This document shows positions 25,994 to 35,303 of a stretch of DNA of 64,000 bases, one piece after another; position 1 is the stretch's first letter, and the number at the start of each line of letters is the position of its first letter. The notes below the pieces were generated by a model. It made no database searches. It was given only the letters and a program-made list of their open reading frames with translations, and was not told the origin of the DNA. This DNA is from Microthrix sp041394405. Its GTDB lineage: Bacteria; Actinomycetota; Acidimicrobiia; Acidimicrobiales; Microtrichaceae. The translations under genes and the position numbers were made by a program. The DNA is taken from positions 868,001-932,000 of the forward strand of contig JAWKIF010000006.1 in assembly GCA_041394405.1 (NCBI GenBank). Reading direction: 5' to 3'.

Positions 25994-28270
25994 CTACTCG
26001 CCGCCCAGCTCCACTCGGATCAGGTTGAGCGCCGAGCCGGCCTTGAACCAGGCGATGTGCTCGGGCGACATGGTGTGGTTGGCCAGGAACCCCTCGGTGG
26101 TTCCGTCCGGGTGGGTGATGACACAGCGCACCTGGCTCTCGGGGCTCAGGTCCGCCAGGCCGGTGATGGAGACGGTGTCGTCCTCGCCGATGGCGTCGTA
26201 GGTGGCCGGGTCGTCGAACGTGAGGGCCAGCACGCCCTGCTTCTTCAGGTTGGTCTCGTGGATGCGGGCGAACGAGCGCACGATGATGGCGGCGGCGCCC
26301 CGAAATCGGGGCTCCATGGCGGCGTGCTCGCGTGAGGAGCCCTCCCCCCAGTTCTCGTCGCCAACCGCCACCCAGCGCACGCCGAACTCGCCGAGGTGCT
26401 TGGCCACCTCGGGATAGGGCTTGGTCTGCCCGTCGATGGGATCCTTGCCTTCCCCGACGGCGCCCGTGAAGGCGTTGACGACGCCGTTGAACAGGTTGCC
26501 CGAGATGTTCTCCAGGTGGCCCCGGTACTTCAGCCAGGGGCCCGCCATGGAGATGTGATCGGTGGTGCACTTGCCCTGCGCCTTCAACAGCACGGGAAGC
26601 TGGGTGAAGTCCTGGCCGTCCCACGGCTCGAACGGGGTCAGCAACTGGAGACGGTCCGAGCTGGGGTCGACCACGACCTGGACGCCGCTGCGGTCCTCGG
26701 GTGGGGCGACGAAGCCCGATTCGCCGGGGTCGAACCCCGCTGCGGGCAGTTCCTCGCCCACCGGCACGGCCAGCGCGACCTGCGCCCCGTCGGCGTTGGT
26801 CAGCGTGTCCGTCAGCGGGTTGAAATCGAGCGTGCCCGCCAGCGCCAGGGCCACCGTGGTCTCTGGGCTGGTGACGAAGGCGTGGGTCGTGGCCAGGCCG
26901 TCGTTTCGCTTGGGGAAGTTCCGGTTGTAGCTGTTGACGATGGTGTTCTTCTCGCCCTCGGACACGTCGGAGCGGCTCCACTGGCCGATGCATGGCCCGC
27001 AGGCGTTGGCCAACACGGTGGCGCCGGCGGCCTCGAAGGTCTCCAGTAGGCCGTCGCGTTCGATGGTGGCCCGCACCTGCTCGGAGCCGGGGGTGATGAG
27101 CAGCGGGGTCTTCGCGGTGAGGCCGTTGTCGGCGGCGTGTCGCAGGATGGACGCGGCGCGGCTGATGTCTTCGTAGGAGGAGTTCGTGCAGGAGCCAACC
27201 AGCGCCGCGGAGATCTCCAGGGGCCAGCCGTTCGTGCGGGCCTCCTCGCCCAGGTCGCCCACCTCGCGGGCGAGGTCGGGCGTGAACGGTCCGTTGATGT
27301 GGGGCTGAAGCGTGCTGAGGTCGATCTCGACGACCTCGTCGAAGTACTCGGCGGGGTCGGCCAGCACGGCATCGTCGGCCCGCAGGTGGTGGGCGGCGGC
27401 GTTGGCCGCGTCGGCAATGGCCTCGCGTCCGGTGGCCGACAGGTAGCGGGCCATGGCGTCGTCGTAGGCGAACAACGACGTGGTGGCCCCGATCTCGGCG
27501 CCCATGTTGCAGATGGTGCCCTTGCCGGTGGCCGAGATGGAGGCGGCGCCCGCGCCGAAGTACTCCACGATCGACCCGGTGCCACCCTTCACCGTGAGGA
27601 TGTCGGCCACCTTCAAGATGACGTCCTTGGGCGAGGCCCATCCGTTCAGCTCGCCCGTGAGGTGCACGCCGATCAGGCGGGGCCAGCGGACGTTGAACGG
27701 GAAGCCGGTCATGACGTCAACGGCATCGGCCCCGCCGACGCCCACGGCCACCATGCCCAACCCGCCCGCGTTGGGGGTGTGGCTGTCGGTCCCGATCATC
27801 ATGCCGCCGGGGAAGGCGTAGTTCTCCAGGACGACCTGGTGGATGATGCCCGCGCCCGGCTTCCAGAAGCCAAGGCCGTACTTGGCGGACACCGACTCGA
27901 GGAAGTCGTAGACCTCGGCGTTGTTCTGCTCGGCGGCCAACAGGTCGACCCTGCCGTTGTCCTTGGCCTGGATGAGGTGGTCGCAGTGCACGGTTGAGGG
28001 CACGGCCACCTCGGGCAGGCCGGCGGTGACGAACTGCAGCAACGCCATCTGTGCGGTGGCGTCCTGCATGGCCACACGGTCGGGGTTCAGGTCGTTGTAG
28101 GTGACGCCGCGCTGCACCTCGACGGAGGGGTCGGCCAGGTGGGCGATGAGGATCTTCTCGGTGAGGGTGAGGGCGCGTCCCAGCCGCTCGCGGGCTGCGT
28201 CGATCCGCTCGTCGAATTTGGCATAGGCGGCGTTGACGAGTTCGATCGGCGTGCTGGCAGTGACGGCCAT
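25994..28270 (-). CDS. acn: aconitate hydratase, mitochondrial-type
   Basis: A 758-residue aconitase that interconverts citrate and isocitrate. The [4Fe-4S] ligands are the Cys in LVGSCTNSS and the two in NACGPCIGQW. The swivel domain has GDENWGEGSSREHAAMEPR, carrying the active-site Ser and Arg. DSHTPNAGGLGMVAVGVGG and the C-terminal ALNLIRVEL fit the mitochondrial (mAcn) branch, not the longer bacterial AcnA. The ATG at 28270 has an AGGGA a few bases upstream. It is preceded by an 80-bp gap after the GT87-like gene on the same strand. Confidence 0.94.
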   Translation of the reverse strand: MAVTASTPIELVNAAYAKFDERIDAARERLGRALTLTEKILIAHLADPSVEVQRGVTYNDLNPDRVAMQDATAQMALLQFVTAGLPEVAVPSTVHCDHLIQAKDNGRVDLLAAEQNNAEVYDFLESVSAKYGLGFWKPGAGIIHQVVLENYAFPGGMMIGTDSHTPNAGGLGMVAVGVGGADAVDVMTGFPFNVRWPRLIGVHLTGELNGWASPKDVILKVADILTVKGGTGSIVEYFGAGAASISATGKGTICNMGAEIGATTSLFAYDDAMARYLSATGREAIADAANAAAHHLRADDAVLADPAEYFDEVVEIDLSTLQPHINGPFTPDLAREVGDLGEEARTNGWPLEISAALVGSCTNSSYEDISRAASILRHAADNGLTAKTPLLITPGSEQVRATIERDGLLETFEAAGATVLANACGPCIGQWSRSDVSEGEKNTIVNSYNRNFPKRNDGLATTHAFVTSPETTVALALAGTLDFNPLTDTLTNADGAQVALAVPVGEELPAAGFDPGESGFVAPPEDRSGVQVVVDPSSDRLQLLTPFEPWDGQDFTQLPVLLKAQGKCTTDHISMAGPWLKYRGHLENISGNLFNGVVNAFTGAVGEGKDPIDGQTKPYPEVAKHLGEFGVRWVAVGDENWGEGSSREHAAMEPRFRGAAAIIVRSFARIHETNLKKQGVLALTFDDPATYDAIGEDDTVSITGLADLSPESQVRCVITHPDGTTEGFLANHTMSPEHIAWFKAGSALNLIRVELGGE

Positions 28271-28350
28271 GTGGGTCCCTTCGGGCTGGCGGTGGGCGGG
28301 CTTGGGCACCCGCAGGCGGGTGGTCAGTCTACGCCGTCGCCGGAATCCGC

Positions 28351-29571
28351 TCAGCCGACGGGAACCGACGCGTCGATTCGCTTGGGCCGCGTGCTGGGAT
28401 GGGCGGGGCTGATCGGGCGCGTCGACCTGCTGGCCGGTGCGGTGCGAACCAGCATCGCGGCGGTGGCGACCAGCGCGAGCGGTGCGACGCTGAAGCCCAT
28501 CTCCCCGGAGAGCCCCTGCACCACCATCATGGCGAAGATGCCGATGGGCACCCATCGCCGTTCCTCGCCGAGCCGGTCGACCAACAGGGCCACGCCCGGG
28601 AGGGCCAGGGCGGCGTCGTGGGAGACGGCGTGCGTCGAGGCCAGGACGATGCCGATGAGCGTGAGCGCCATGCGGGTGTCCAGGTCGAAGCGGCGGGCCC
28701 ACCACAGGTAGGCGAGGGCGATGCCGGTGGCGAGGGTGAGCGCCCCGCCCACCACCGTCGCCGCCGCAGAGTGCGAGCCGAAGGCCACCATGGCCGCCCC
28801 CGAGAACGACACCAGGTGCTTGGCGCCCGCCGTGGTCTCGATGGAGTTGTACCAGTTCGCCCACTCCCACCAGTGCCACGGCCAGTCCCATCCGGCAGCC
28901 AGGGCCGTGGCCAGATACACGCCGGCCCCCGTGGCGGCAGCGCCCCCCAGCACCCGGTAGCGCCGGCTCAACAGCACCAGGCCCACCAGGGGGATCCCAA
29001 TCTGTGGCTTGTAGCAGGCCAGGGCCAGCGCCACTCCGGCTTCCACGTCCCGATCGGCCCGAAGTAGCCGCCAGGCGGCCACCACCAGCAGCAGCGAGAG
29101 CGCGGTGTTCTGGCCCAGCGTGACGGCGGAGGCCATGGGCACAAACAGCAACGCCAGCGCCGTGGCGGGCAGGGGCCACTCGTCGATCCAGCGCACCATG
29201 GGCCGAAGCAACGCAACGGCCGCCACCAAGGCGCCCATCATCAAGGCCGTGTGCAGGAGATAGGCGGGCACCGGCGCCAGCGCAGTGAGGGGGGCATAGG
29301 CCAGCGCCACCGGTTGCGGGTAGGCGAAGTACATCAGCCCGTCGTCGAGCAGGCCGGCCTGCGCCGCCTCCTGGACGTCGGTCTCGTACAGGTGGTCCAG
29401 CTCGCCGTCGGCGGCGATCTGTCCGGCGCCGTAAAAGGCGGGGAAGTCCAACCCGAGGCGGTAGTCCTCCTCGCCCGGCTGGGGTCCGAAGAGCGCGCCG
29501 GCTGCGGCCAGGCACAACACCAGGGCCAGCACGGCCCCGGAGATGGCGTTGATCAGCCGGCGGTTGGTCAT
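28351..29571 (-). CDS. GT87 / DUF2029-like polyprenyl-linked glycosyltransferase, multi-pass membrane protein
   Basis: A 406-residue, very hydrophobic protein with about 9-10 spans. The first loop has YRLGLDFPAFYGAGQIAADG, the acidic loop typical of GT-C enzymes, and YKPQIGIPLVGLVLL matches the conserved KPQ-like turn of the DUF2029/GT87 group. These enzymes use polyprenyl-phosphate sugars on the outer face, for example in mannan or arabinan synthesis. Its ATG overlaps the stop of the upstream Flp pilin (ATGA), so it is coupled to it. Whether it glycosylates the pilin is only an inference. Confidence 0.75.
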   Translation of the reverse strand: MTNRRLINAISGAVLALVLCLAAAGALFGPQPGEEDYRLGLDFPAFYGAGQIAADGELDHLYETDVQEAAQAGLLDDGLMYFAYPQPVALAYAPLTALAPVPAYLLHTALMMGALVAAVALLRPMVRWIDEWPLPATALALLFVPMASAVTLGQNTALSLLLVVAAWRLLRADRDVEAGVALALACYKPQIGIPLVGLVLLSRRYRVLGGAAATGAGVYLATALAAGWDWPWHWWEWANWYNSIETTAGAKHLVSFSGAAMVAFGSHSAAATVVGGALTLATGIALAYLWWARRFDLDTRMALTLIGIVLASTHAVSHDAALALPGVALLVDRLGEERRWVPIGIFAMMVVQGLSGEMGFSVAPLALVATAAMLVRTAPASRSTRPISPAHPSTRPKRIDASVPVG

Positions 29572-29729
29572 GGGGCGTGAACGTTGGTGGCGGCGGTGTC
29601 GAAGAGCTCGACGGTGTTGCCCCCGAACGTGGCGACCGAGACAAAGACCACCGCAGCGATGAACGCCACGAGCAGCGCGTACTCCATGAACGCCGCCCCC
29701 CGGTCGTCGAGCTTTCGTATCGTCGCCAT
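29568..29729 (-). CDS. Flp/Fap-type pilin (type IVb)
   Basis: A 53-residue prepilin-like peptide: a short polar head with DDRGAAFMEYALLVAFI, which has the Glu at position 5 of the mature hydrophobic helix as in type IV pilins, then one membrane helix and a short tail. RG before AAFMEY fits prepilin peptidase cleavage. ATG 29729 has AGGGAA upstream. The stop overlaps the next gene's start. No Tad secretion genes are in the window, so assembly must depend on genes elsewhere. Confidence 0.82.
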   Translation of the reverse strand: MATIRKLDDRGAAFMEYALLVAFIAAVVFVSVATFGGNTVELFDTAATNVHAP

Positions 29730-29954
29730 GTGGTTCCCTGCTTCTTCCTGGTGGTGGCCGGGTGGAGTGCGTCGCCCAGTTGGGTGAGCGGTCGATGCGG
29801 TCCAAAGTTCATATCGGCAGTCCAGAACCGAGCTGGAGGGTCGGATGCGCTCATTGGCCATGGGACCCCTGGCCCCGCTTCCGGTGGGCCGTCCGGGTGC
29901 GCTGGCTGGTGGGTGGGCGCGGTCGCCGCTGTGCGCCTGTTCCCGGACGCGACG

Positions 29955-29981
29955 GTGGGGCGGCCCTTGGGGCCGCCCCAC
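29955..29981. terminator. GC-rich hairpin between two pilin genes
   Basis: An 11-bp perfect stem (29955-29965 with 29971-29981) with a 5-base loop lies in the 293-bp gap between the two pilin genes. There is no T run, so it may be a rho-type pause, an RNA-stabilising element at the end of the upstream pilin message, or an attenuator. I see nothing else in the gap. Confidence 0.45.
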
Positions 29982-30022
29982 GGTCGGGGATGTGGTGGTC
30001 TGCGCCGTTGGCGCAGGTTGGC

Positions 30023-30217
30023 TCAGGGGGTCTTGACGTTGCTGGCCGAGGTGTTGAACGTGGTGGAGGCGTTCGAGCCGAAGGCGCGGACGGCCACGAC
30101 GCACACGGCGGCGATCAGTGCGACCAGGAGGGCGTACTCCACGAGGGAGGCGCCACGGTCGGACTTGGTCTGGGCCTTGAGCCATGCGGAGAGGAAGTCG
30201 TACTGAGCGGTGAGCAT
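30023..30217 (-). CDS. Flp/Fap-type pilin (type IVb)
   Basis: A 64-residue prepilin-like peptide related to the one at 29568-29729: a polar head (KSDRGASLVEYALLVALI), the same Glu at the start of the hydrophobic helix and a Ser/Thr/Asn-rich tail. Start ATG 30217 has GAAAGG about 9 bases upstream. It is the first of two tandem pilins on the minus strand. A NarL-type two-component system lies upstream on the same strand and could regulate them. Confidence 0.82.
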   Translation of the reverse strand: MLTAQYDFLSAWLKAQTKSDRGASLVEYALLVALIAAVCVVAVRAFGSNASTTFNTSASNVKTP

Positions 30218-30420
30218 TGGAGATGCCTTTCGGGCGGTGCAGCCGGGGCTGCTGTGGTTGGTTGGTTGCAGCAGGCGTGCTCGCCGTGCCGACACCTCTA
30301 CATTCGGTGTTTGGTGGGTGAACTTCATGAGGCGGAGGGCGCTCCGCTGGCGGTCGTCGGAACCCTTCGAGGTGGGTCGTGGGGCCCAGGGCTCGAGACG
30401 CCCTGCGCCCGAACGCGTCA

Positions 30421-30447
30421 CGGGGAGCGCCGATGAGGCGCTCCCCG
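30421..30447. terminator. GC-rich hairpin downstream of the response-regulator gene
   Basis: A perfect 11-bp stem (30421-30431 with 30437-30447), loop GATGA. It sits 45 bp after the response-regulator stop on the minus strand and about 200 bp before the pilin start. There is no T run. It probably marks the 3' end of the two-component operon. Confidence 0.5.
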
Positions 30448-30491
30448 CAGTTCGCAAGCGGCTCGGGTGGCCGCCGAAATCTCCGCCTGGA

Positions 30492-31142
30492 TCAGTCCAG
30501 CGTGACAATGCCCAGGCGCACGGCGGCCAGCACGGCCTGCGTCCGGTCTCGGGCGTCCAGCTTCTGGTAGATCGAGGCCAGGTGGTTCTTCACCGTCTTC
30601 TGGGAGATGTACATCTTGGCGGCCACCTCGGGGGTCGAACAGCCGTCAGCGATCAGCTGCAGTACCTCTTCCTCCCGCTCGGTGATGATGCGCTCCTCCA
30701 GCACGGGGCGCCGTGGCTCATCCAGCTTGCGCACCTCGGCCAACAGCGACTTGGCCAGCTGCGGCGACAGGACGGTGTCGCCCCGCGATGCCAGGCGAAC
30801 GGCCTCGGCGATCTCATCGGTGGTGCAGTCCTTCACCAGATAGCCGATGGCGCCTGCCCGAAGGGCGGAGCTGAGCGTCTCCTGGTCCATGTGCATGGTC
30901 AGCATCACCACCCGGGTGTCGGGTGCGATCGAGCGCATTTGCCGGCACGCCTCCACCCCGTCGGTCGTGGGCATGGACACATCCATGAGCACCACATCCG
31001 GTGCATGTCGTTCAGCCAGGCGCACGGCCTCGGCTCCGTCGCCCGCCTCGGCGACGACATCAAAGCCGGCGTCGGTCATCGAGCGCTTCAGTCCTTCTCG
31101 AAGCATTCGATGGTCGTCCGCCAGCATGAGTCGGATGGTCAT
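30492..31142 (-). CDS. NarL/FixJ-family response regulator
   Basis: A 216-residue response regulator: a receiver domain with DD at 9-10, the phospho-acceptor Asp54 in LMDVSMP and Lys in LVKDC, then a LuxR-type helix-turn-helix (about 148-212) with TEREEEVLQLIADGCST and SQKTVKNHLASIYQKL. Its start codon overlaps the kinase stop (ATGA), so the two are one translational unit. Its target genes are unknown; the pilin genes 275 bp downstream are candidates. Confidence 0.93.
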   Translation of the reverse strand: MTIRLMLADDHRMLREGLKRSMTDAGFDVVAEAGDGAEAVRLAERHAPDVVLMDVSMPTTDGVEACRQMRSIAPDTRVVMLTMHMDQETLSSALRAGAIGYLVKDCTTDEIAEAVRLASRGDTVLSPQLAKSLLAEVRKLDEPRRPVLEERIITEREEEVLQLIADGCSTPEVAAKMYISQKTVKNHLASIYQKLDARDRTQAVLAAVRLGIVTLD

Positions 31143-33145
31143 TGAGCCTTACCTCCGTGTGGTGTGGTGTCCCGGGCCCGCCCCGGGGTGGTGTCTGGTA
31201 AAGAGCAGCGCACCAGCGTTCCCTGGCCCGGCCCCCGCTCGATTGACAGCGTTGCCCCGATTGCCGAGGCCCGTTCTCTCATACCGAGCAGTCCATACGA
31301 ATCCCTTCGGCCGCTTTGCCCGGGAGTGAAGCCCTGGCCGTCATCAAGTACCCGTAGTTCGGCCGAACCACCCCGTCGTCCCCACGTGACGGTCACCGAT
31401 GTGGCCCGCGCATGGCGCTCCACGTTCACCATGGCCTCCTGGGCGATGCGCCACAGCTCCCGCTCCTGGCGAGCCGGCAGGCGCAGGTCGGGGTCGAGGT
31501 CCAGCGCGAAGACCAGCCCCGAGCGCTTGCCCACCCGATCGGCGAAGCGCTGCAGCACATCGGCGGGCGCCTCCTCGTCGCTGGCCTCGGTGCGGAGGTC
31601 GTAGAGTGCATTGCGCACCTCCTGCACCACCTCGCGCTGGCTGGATCGCAGCCGCCGCAGGTCGTCGGCCAACGCCTCCGGGTCGCCCTCTCCATTCGTG
31701 GCCTTGGCCAGAACGCTGTCCAACTCGAAGCCCAGGTAGGCCAGGGCCTGTCCGATGCGGTCGTGCAGGTCGCGGGCGATTCGGTTGCGTTCCTCATCGG
31801 CCCCGACGGTGCGGAGCAGCTTGAACCAGCGGGCGTTGTCGATCTCGACGGCGGCCGATCGGGTGAGGTGGGAGAGCAGCTCCACCTCCGCCGGGCCGTA
31901 GCGGTCCGCAGCCCGGTCCTCCAACACCATCACGCCGATGGTGATGCCGCGGGAGATCAGCGGCAGCGCCAGCAGCGAGCGGCTGCGGGGGTTGAGCGCG
32001 CCGGGGAGGTAGCCAACCGCCACCGGTTCGCCGTGGTCCAGGGCGCGGGCGATGGGCCGGGGCAGCCCGGCCGGGTCGATGGTTGGGGGCAGCTCGAATC
32101 CGGCGGAGAGCGCCGTCGTCAGGCAGTGGTCGGCCCGCTCGTGCAGCAACACCGCCAGCGTGTCGACGGGTACCAGCATTCGGATGCGTCCCGCAGTGCC
32201 GTCCAGCACCTCGCCCAGGTCGAGGGAGGACGGGAGGTCCTGGGCCAGGCTGTGCAGGTCGGCCAGTAGCCCGTTGGCGCTCTCCAGCCGCATGAGGTGG
32301 TCGTTCTCCGAGCGGCGGGTTTCCTCGGCCAGGCGGCGCAGCATGGAGGTGAGCAGTGCGATGAAGCCGAACACCGCCACCCACGTGGCCGCCCGGTAGA
32401 TGGCGGCCAGCTCGCTGAGGCGGCCATCGATCAGGTCGACGGTGAGGTTGAGCGACACGATGATGCCGGTGATGGCACCCGACACCGCAGGGCCCATGGT
32501 CAGCCCGCCGACGGCGATGGGGCCCACCGACAACAGGATGAAGGGCGAGTCGAACCCGCCGGTTGCGGCCACGAGGGCGGTGACCGCCAGGGTCTCCAAC
32601 GTCAGCTCGACGTGGCATCGCCGGGCGGACGTGCGGGGCCGGGGGTGGAAGATTCGCCACCCGAGGACGGCGATGACCACGGCCAGCAGCGTGAGCTGCT
32701 CCAGGCTCGTCCCGTCGGAGCTGGTCAGCACCAGCACCGCGGTGACGCCGACGATGAACATGCGCAGCAACCCGCTGACCGAGTCGATTCGGTCGGCAAG
32801 GTCGGGTGAGCGGGTGGCAGCCAGCGGCGGGAGGTGTTTGGCAAAGCGGCCAGGGCCCATCAGCAGCGTGTTGGGGCGGCGTTCCTCAAGACCGTCGTCG
32901 CTGGGTTCGGGCTCGGCCGCCGGGCGATTCGACCGCTCCTCGGGGGTAGGTGGGCTCGGGGCGGCGGTCGATGCGGCAGCCGGCTGGTCTCCGCCGTTGC
33001 GGCCCTCCAGCGCGTCCAGCGCTGCCAGCACCAGGTGCGAGGGCACCACCACCGGGCCTTCCTGGGTCGGCGGATCGCTGGGCCGGGGTTGCGTGCCGCG
33101 GTCGGCATGCGGGAGGTCGGGGCTGTCGGTCGTCTCGGTGCTCAT
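31139..33145 (-). CDS. membrane histidine kinase with GAF and HisKA_3 domains
   Basis: A 668-residue sensor kinase. Residues 1-105 are low-complexity and polar. The next block holds about six membrane helices (about 110-255). A GAF domain follows (about 290-440), then HisKA_3 with phospho-His near residue 461 in RNRIARDLHDRIGQAL, then a HATPase with WRIAQEAMVNVERHARA and VLDDGQGF. This is the NarX/DesK-like class that pairs with NarL-type regulators, and the regulator gene follows with a 4-nt overlap. ATG 33145 with GGGA upstream is preferred to the longer frame. Signal unknown. Confidence 0.9.
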   Translation of the reverse strand: MSTETTDSPDLPHADRGTQPRPSDPPTQEGPVVVPSHLVLAALDALEGRNGGDQPAAASTAAPSPPTPEERSNRPAAEPEPSDDGLEERRPNTLLMGPGRFAKHLPPLAATRSPDLADRIDSVSGLLRMFIVGVTAVLVLTSSDGTSLEQLTLLAVVIAVLGWRIFHPRPRTSARRCHVELTLETLAVTALVAATGGFDSPFILLSVGPIAVGGLTMGPAVSGAITGIIVSLNLTVDLIDGRLSELAAIYRAATWVAVFGFIALLTSMLRRLAEETRRSENDHLMRLESANGLLADLHSLAQDLPSSLDLGEVLDGTAGRIRMLVPVDTLAVLLHERADHCLTTALSAGFELPPTIDPAGLPRPIARALDHGEPVAVGYLPGALNPRSRSLLALPLISRGITIGVMVLEDRAADRYGPAEVELLSHLTRSAAVEIDNARWFKLLRTVGADEERNRIARDLHDRIGQALAYLGFELDSVLAKATNGEGDPEALADDLRRLRSSQREVVQEVRNALYDLRTEASDEEAPADVLQRFADRVGKRSGLVFALDLDPDLRLPARQERELWRIAQEAMVNVERHARATSVTVTWGRRGGSAELRVLDDGQGFTPGQSGRRDSYGLLGMRERASAIGATLSIERGPGQGTLVRCSLPDTTPGRARDTTPHGGKAQ

Positions 33146-33293
33146 CTGTCCCGCTGTGCCGGGTCCGTCCCTGGCGGGGGAGCGGAGCATCGTTCAGGTC
33201 ATCGTCGGCGGACGCAGAGCGCCCCTTGACACCATCGGCACGTGTGGCGGCGCCGTGAGTGCAGCCCTCCGATCGCTGGTACCGTCGCCCGCC

Positions 33294-33932
33294 ATGTTGC
33301 TGGTCGGACTCACGGGAGGCATTGGCTCGGGCAAGTCAACGGTGTCGGCGTTGCTGGCCGAGCGGGGGGCGGTCATCGTCGATGCGGACGCCATTGTGCA
33401 TCAGCTTCAGGCGCCCGGCACCCCGGTGTTGGAGGCCATGGTGGAGCGTTTCGGACAGGCCATCCTGAACGACGACGGCACCCTCAACCGGGCCGCGGTG
33501 GCCGATCAGGTCTTCGGCGACGAGCAGGCCCTGGCCGATCTCAACGCCATCGTGCACCCGGCGGTGCGGGCCGAGCTGGCCATGCAGGTGCTGGCCCAGG
33601 CCGACACGCACAACGTGGTGGTCATGGACGTGCCGTTGCTCACCGAATCGGGCATGGACGGCCTCTCAGGAGTGGTCGTGGTGGACGTCGATCCCGAGGT
33701 GGCCGTCGAACGCCTGGTTGAACACCGGGGCTTCAGCGAGGCCGACGCCCGTGCCCGCATCAGCTCCCAGTCCTCCCGGGAAGAGCGCCGCAAGCTGGCC
33801 GACTGGGTCATCGACAACTCGGGCGACCTGGCCGACCTGGAGGTCGCAGCCGACGAGCTGTGGGCCAACCTGGACGCCCGCCGCAACGGGGGCGAGCAGT
33901 CCGACCCCACGCTGCGCTACCCACAGCAGTAG
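33294..33932 (+). CDS. coaE: dephospho-CoA kinase
   Basis: A 212-residue P-loop kinase that phosphorylates dephospho-CoA, the last step of CoA synthesis. Walker A is GLTGGIGSGKS at residues 5-15. The DVDADAIVHQL-type segment and VVMDVPLLTESG fit the acceptor-binding part, and the lid carries RISSQSSREERRKLADWVIDN. It has the short bacterial form, without the C-terminal UPF0157 extension of mycobacterial CoaE. It is divergent from the histidine kinase. In mycobacteria coaE lies close to uvrB; here uvrB begins at 63001. Confidence 0.94.
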   Translation: MLLVGLTGGIGSGKSTVSALLAERGAVIVDADAIVHQLQAPGTPVLEAMVERFGQAILNDDGTLNRAAVADQVFGDEQALADLNAIVHPAVRAELAMQVLAQADTHNVVVMDVPLLTESGMDGLSGVVVVDVDPEVAVERLVEHRGFSEADARARISSQSSREERRKLADWVIDNSGDLADLEVAADELWANLDARRNGGEQSDPTLRYPQQ

Positions 33933-34024
33933 TTGCGGTCTGGCCGTTTCCCCTGCCGGTCGTGCGTCCGCATGGTTCCCGGCTGCGGAGCTGGTGTGCG
34001 CGTCCCACCCGCCAGACTGGTTGG

Positions 34025-35140
34025 GTGACCGACGCGCCAAAGCTCAAGGACTATTTCACCCCGGCGGTCATCGACGAGCTCGGGGGTCGCATCGCAGCGG
34101 TTCACGGTGCCTTCGACCGGGATGGTTTCGCACGAGCCGTGCTGGATGACCGTTGGAACGAACGAACCTTCACCGAGCGGACGCGCCACATCTCCGAGAT
34201 GCTCTGGCGGGGGCTCGACCTCGATGTCACCACAGCTCTTCAGGTGCTGGTAGAAGCGTTGCCAGAGGAACTCGACGGTTCGGCAGGCGTGCTCAACGAG
34301 CGCTTCTGGTTGTGGCCCATCGGAGACTTCATCGCCACCTACGCCGAGGACGAGGTCGATGCAGGCCTGGATGCCTGCTACGAGCTGACTAAGCGGTTCA
34401 CCGCCGAATTCGCCATCCGCCCCCTGCTGGCCGCTCACCCGGAGGCGCTGGATCGAGTGGCCACCTGGGCGAGCGATCCCAACGAACACGTTCGGCGGCT
34501 GGTCAGCGAGGGAACGCGTCCTCGGCTGCCGTGGGCCACGCGGCTCGACCTTCCCACCGACACCGTGCTTGAGATTCTCAGCCAGCTCCGAGCCGACCCG
34601 TCCCCGTACGTGCGCAAGTCGGTGGCCAACCACCTCAACGATCTCTCCAAGGATGATCCGGATCGGATCATCACGTTGATGGAGGCGTGGCACGCCGAGG
34701 ACGTGGCCGAGACCACCTGGATCGTCCGTCACGCGCTGCGCAATCACCTCAAGGATGGTCAGCCTCGAGTGCTTCGACTCTTCGGGTTCAACCCGCCTCG
34801 CGTGGCGGTCGATTCGCTGAGCGTCGATCCGGCTGCGGCCAACATCGGCGACGCCGTGGAGCTGCGGTTCACGCTGAGGGGGCGAGGCGGTGAGACCCAG
34901 CGCCTGATGGTCGACCTGGTCGTCGGCTATGTGAAGGCGTCTGGGGCGCAGGCACCGAAGGTGTTCAAGTGCCGCGAGCTCGAGCTGGCGGCGGGTGAAT
35001 CCATCGACTGCCGAAGGCGGTTGGATCTGCGGCAGCGCTCGACCAGGCGGCTGTATCCGGGCACGCACGCGGTGACGATCCGCGTCAACGGCGAAGACCT
35101 CGCAACGGCGGAGTTCGAGCTGCTGGGTGGCAGGGACTGA
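34025..35140 (+). CDS. DNA alkylation repair protein, AlkC-like HEAT-repeat
   Basis: A 371-residue protein with the N-terminal KLKDYFTPAVIDELGGRI block typical of AlkC-like glycosylases, then a HEAT-like superhelix (about 60-260) with paired helices such as PSPYVRKSVANHLNDLSKDDPDRI. A C-terminal domain of about 100 residues looks like a beta-rich immunoglobulin-type fold. AlkC enzymes remove 3-methyladenine and related bases. It starts at GTG 34025. It is the last chromosomal-looking gene before the defence island. Confidence 0.85.
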   Translation: MTDAPKLKDYFTPAVIDELGGRIAAVHGAFDRDGFARAVLDDRWNERTFTERTRHISEMLWRGLDLDVTTALQVLVEALPEELDGSAGVLNERFWLWPIGDFIATYAEDEVDAGLDACYELTKRFTAEFAIRPLLAAHPEALDRVATWASDPNEHVRRLVSEGTRPRLPWATRLDLPTDTVLEILSQLRADPSPYVRKSVANHLNDLSKDDPDRIITLMEAWHAEDVAETTWIVRHALRNHLKDGQPRVLRLFGFNPPRVAVDSLSVDPAAANIGDAVELRFTLRGRGGETQRLMVDLVVGYVKASGAQAPKVFKCRELELAAGESIDCRRRLDLRQRSTRRLYPGTHAVTIRVNGEDLATAEFELLGGRD

Positions 35141-35303
35141 ACCGGTGCGATCTGGCCCGAGCGCTGTGAACCTCATCCGAGCATGGCCACAAGCGTTTCA
35201 AGAGCCAAGACTTGGGTAGCCACAGCGCCTGGGTCGGATTCGAGCCGAGGAAGGTTGAACCTGTTCCGCCCGGTGTCTGCCCAACCTCCTAGTGTTGGCG
35301 TCG

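Noticed and set aside
25994..29854. A minus-strand frame of about 1286 codons running through aconitase
   Set aside because: Aconitase starts at 28270; the upstream part lies over the GT87-like gene in another frame and has shadow composition.
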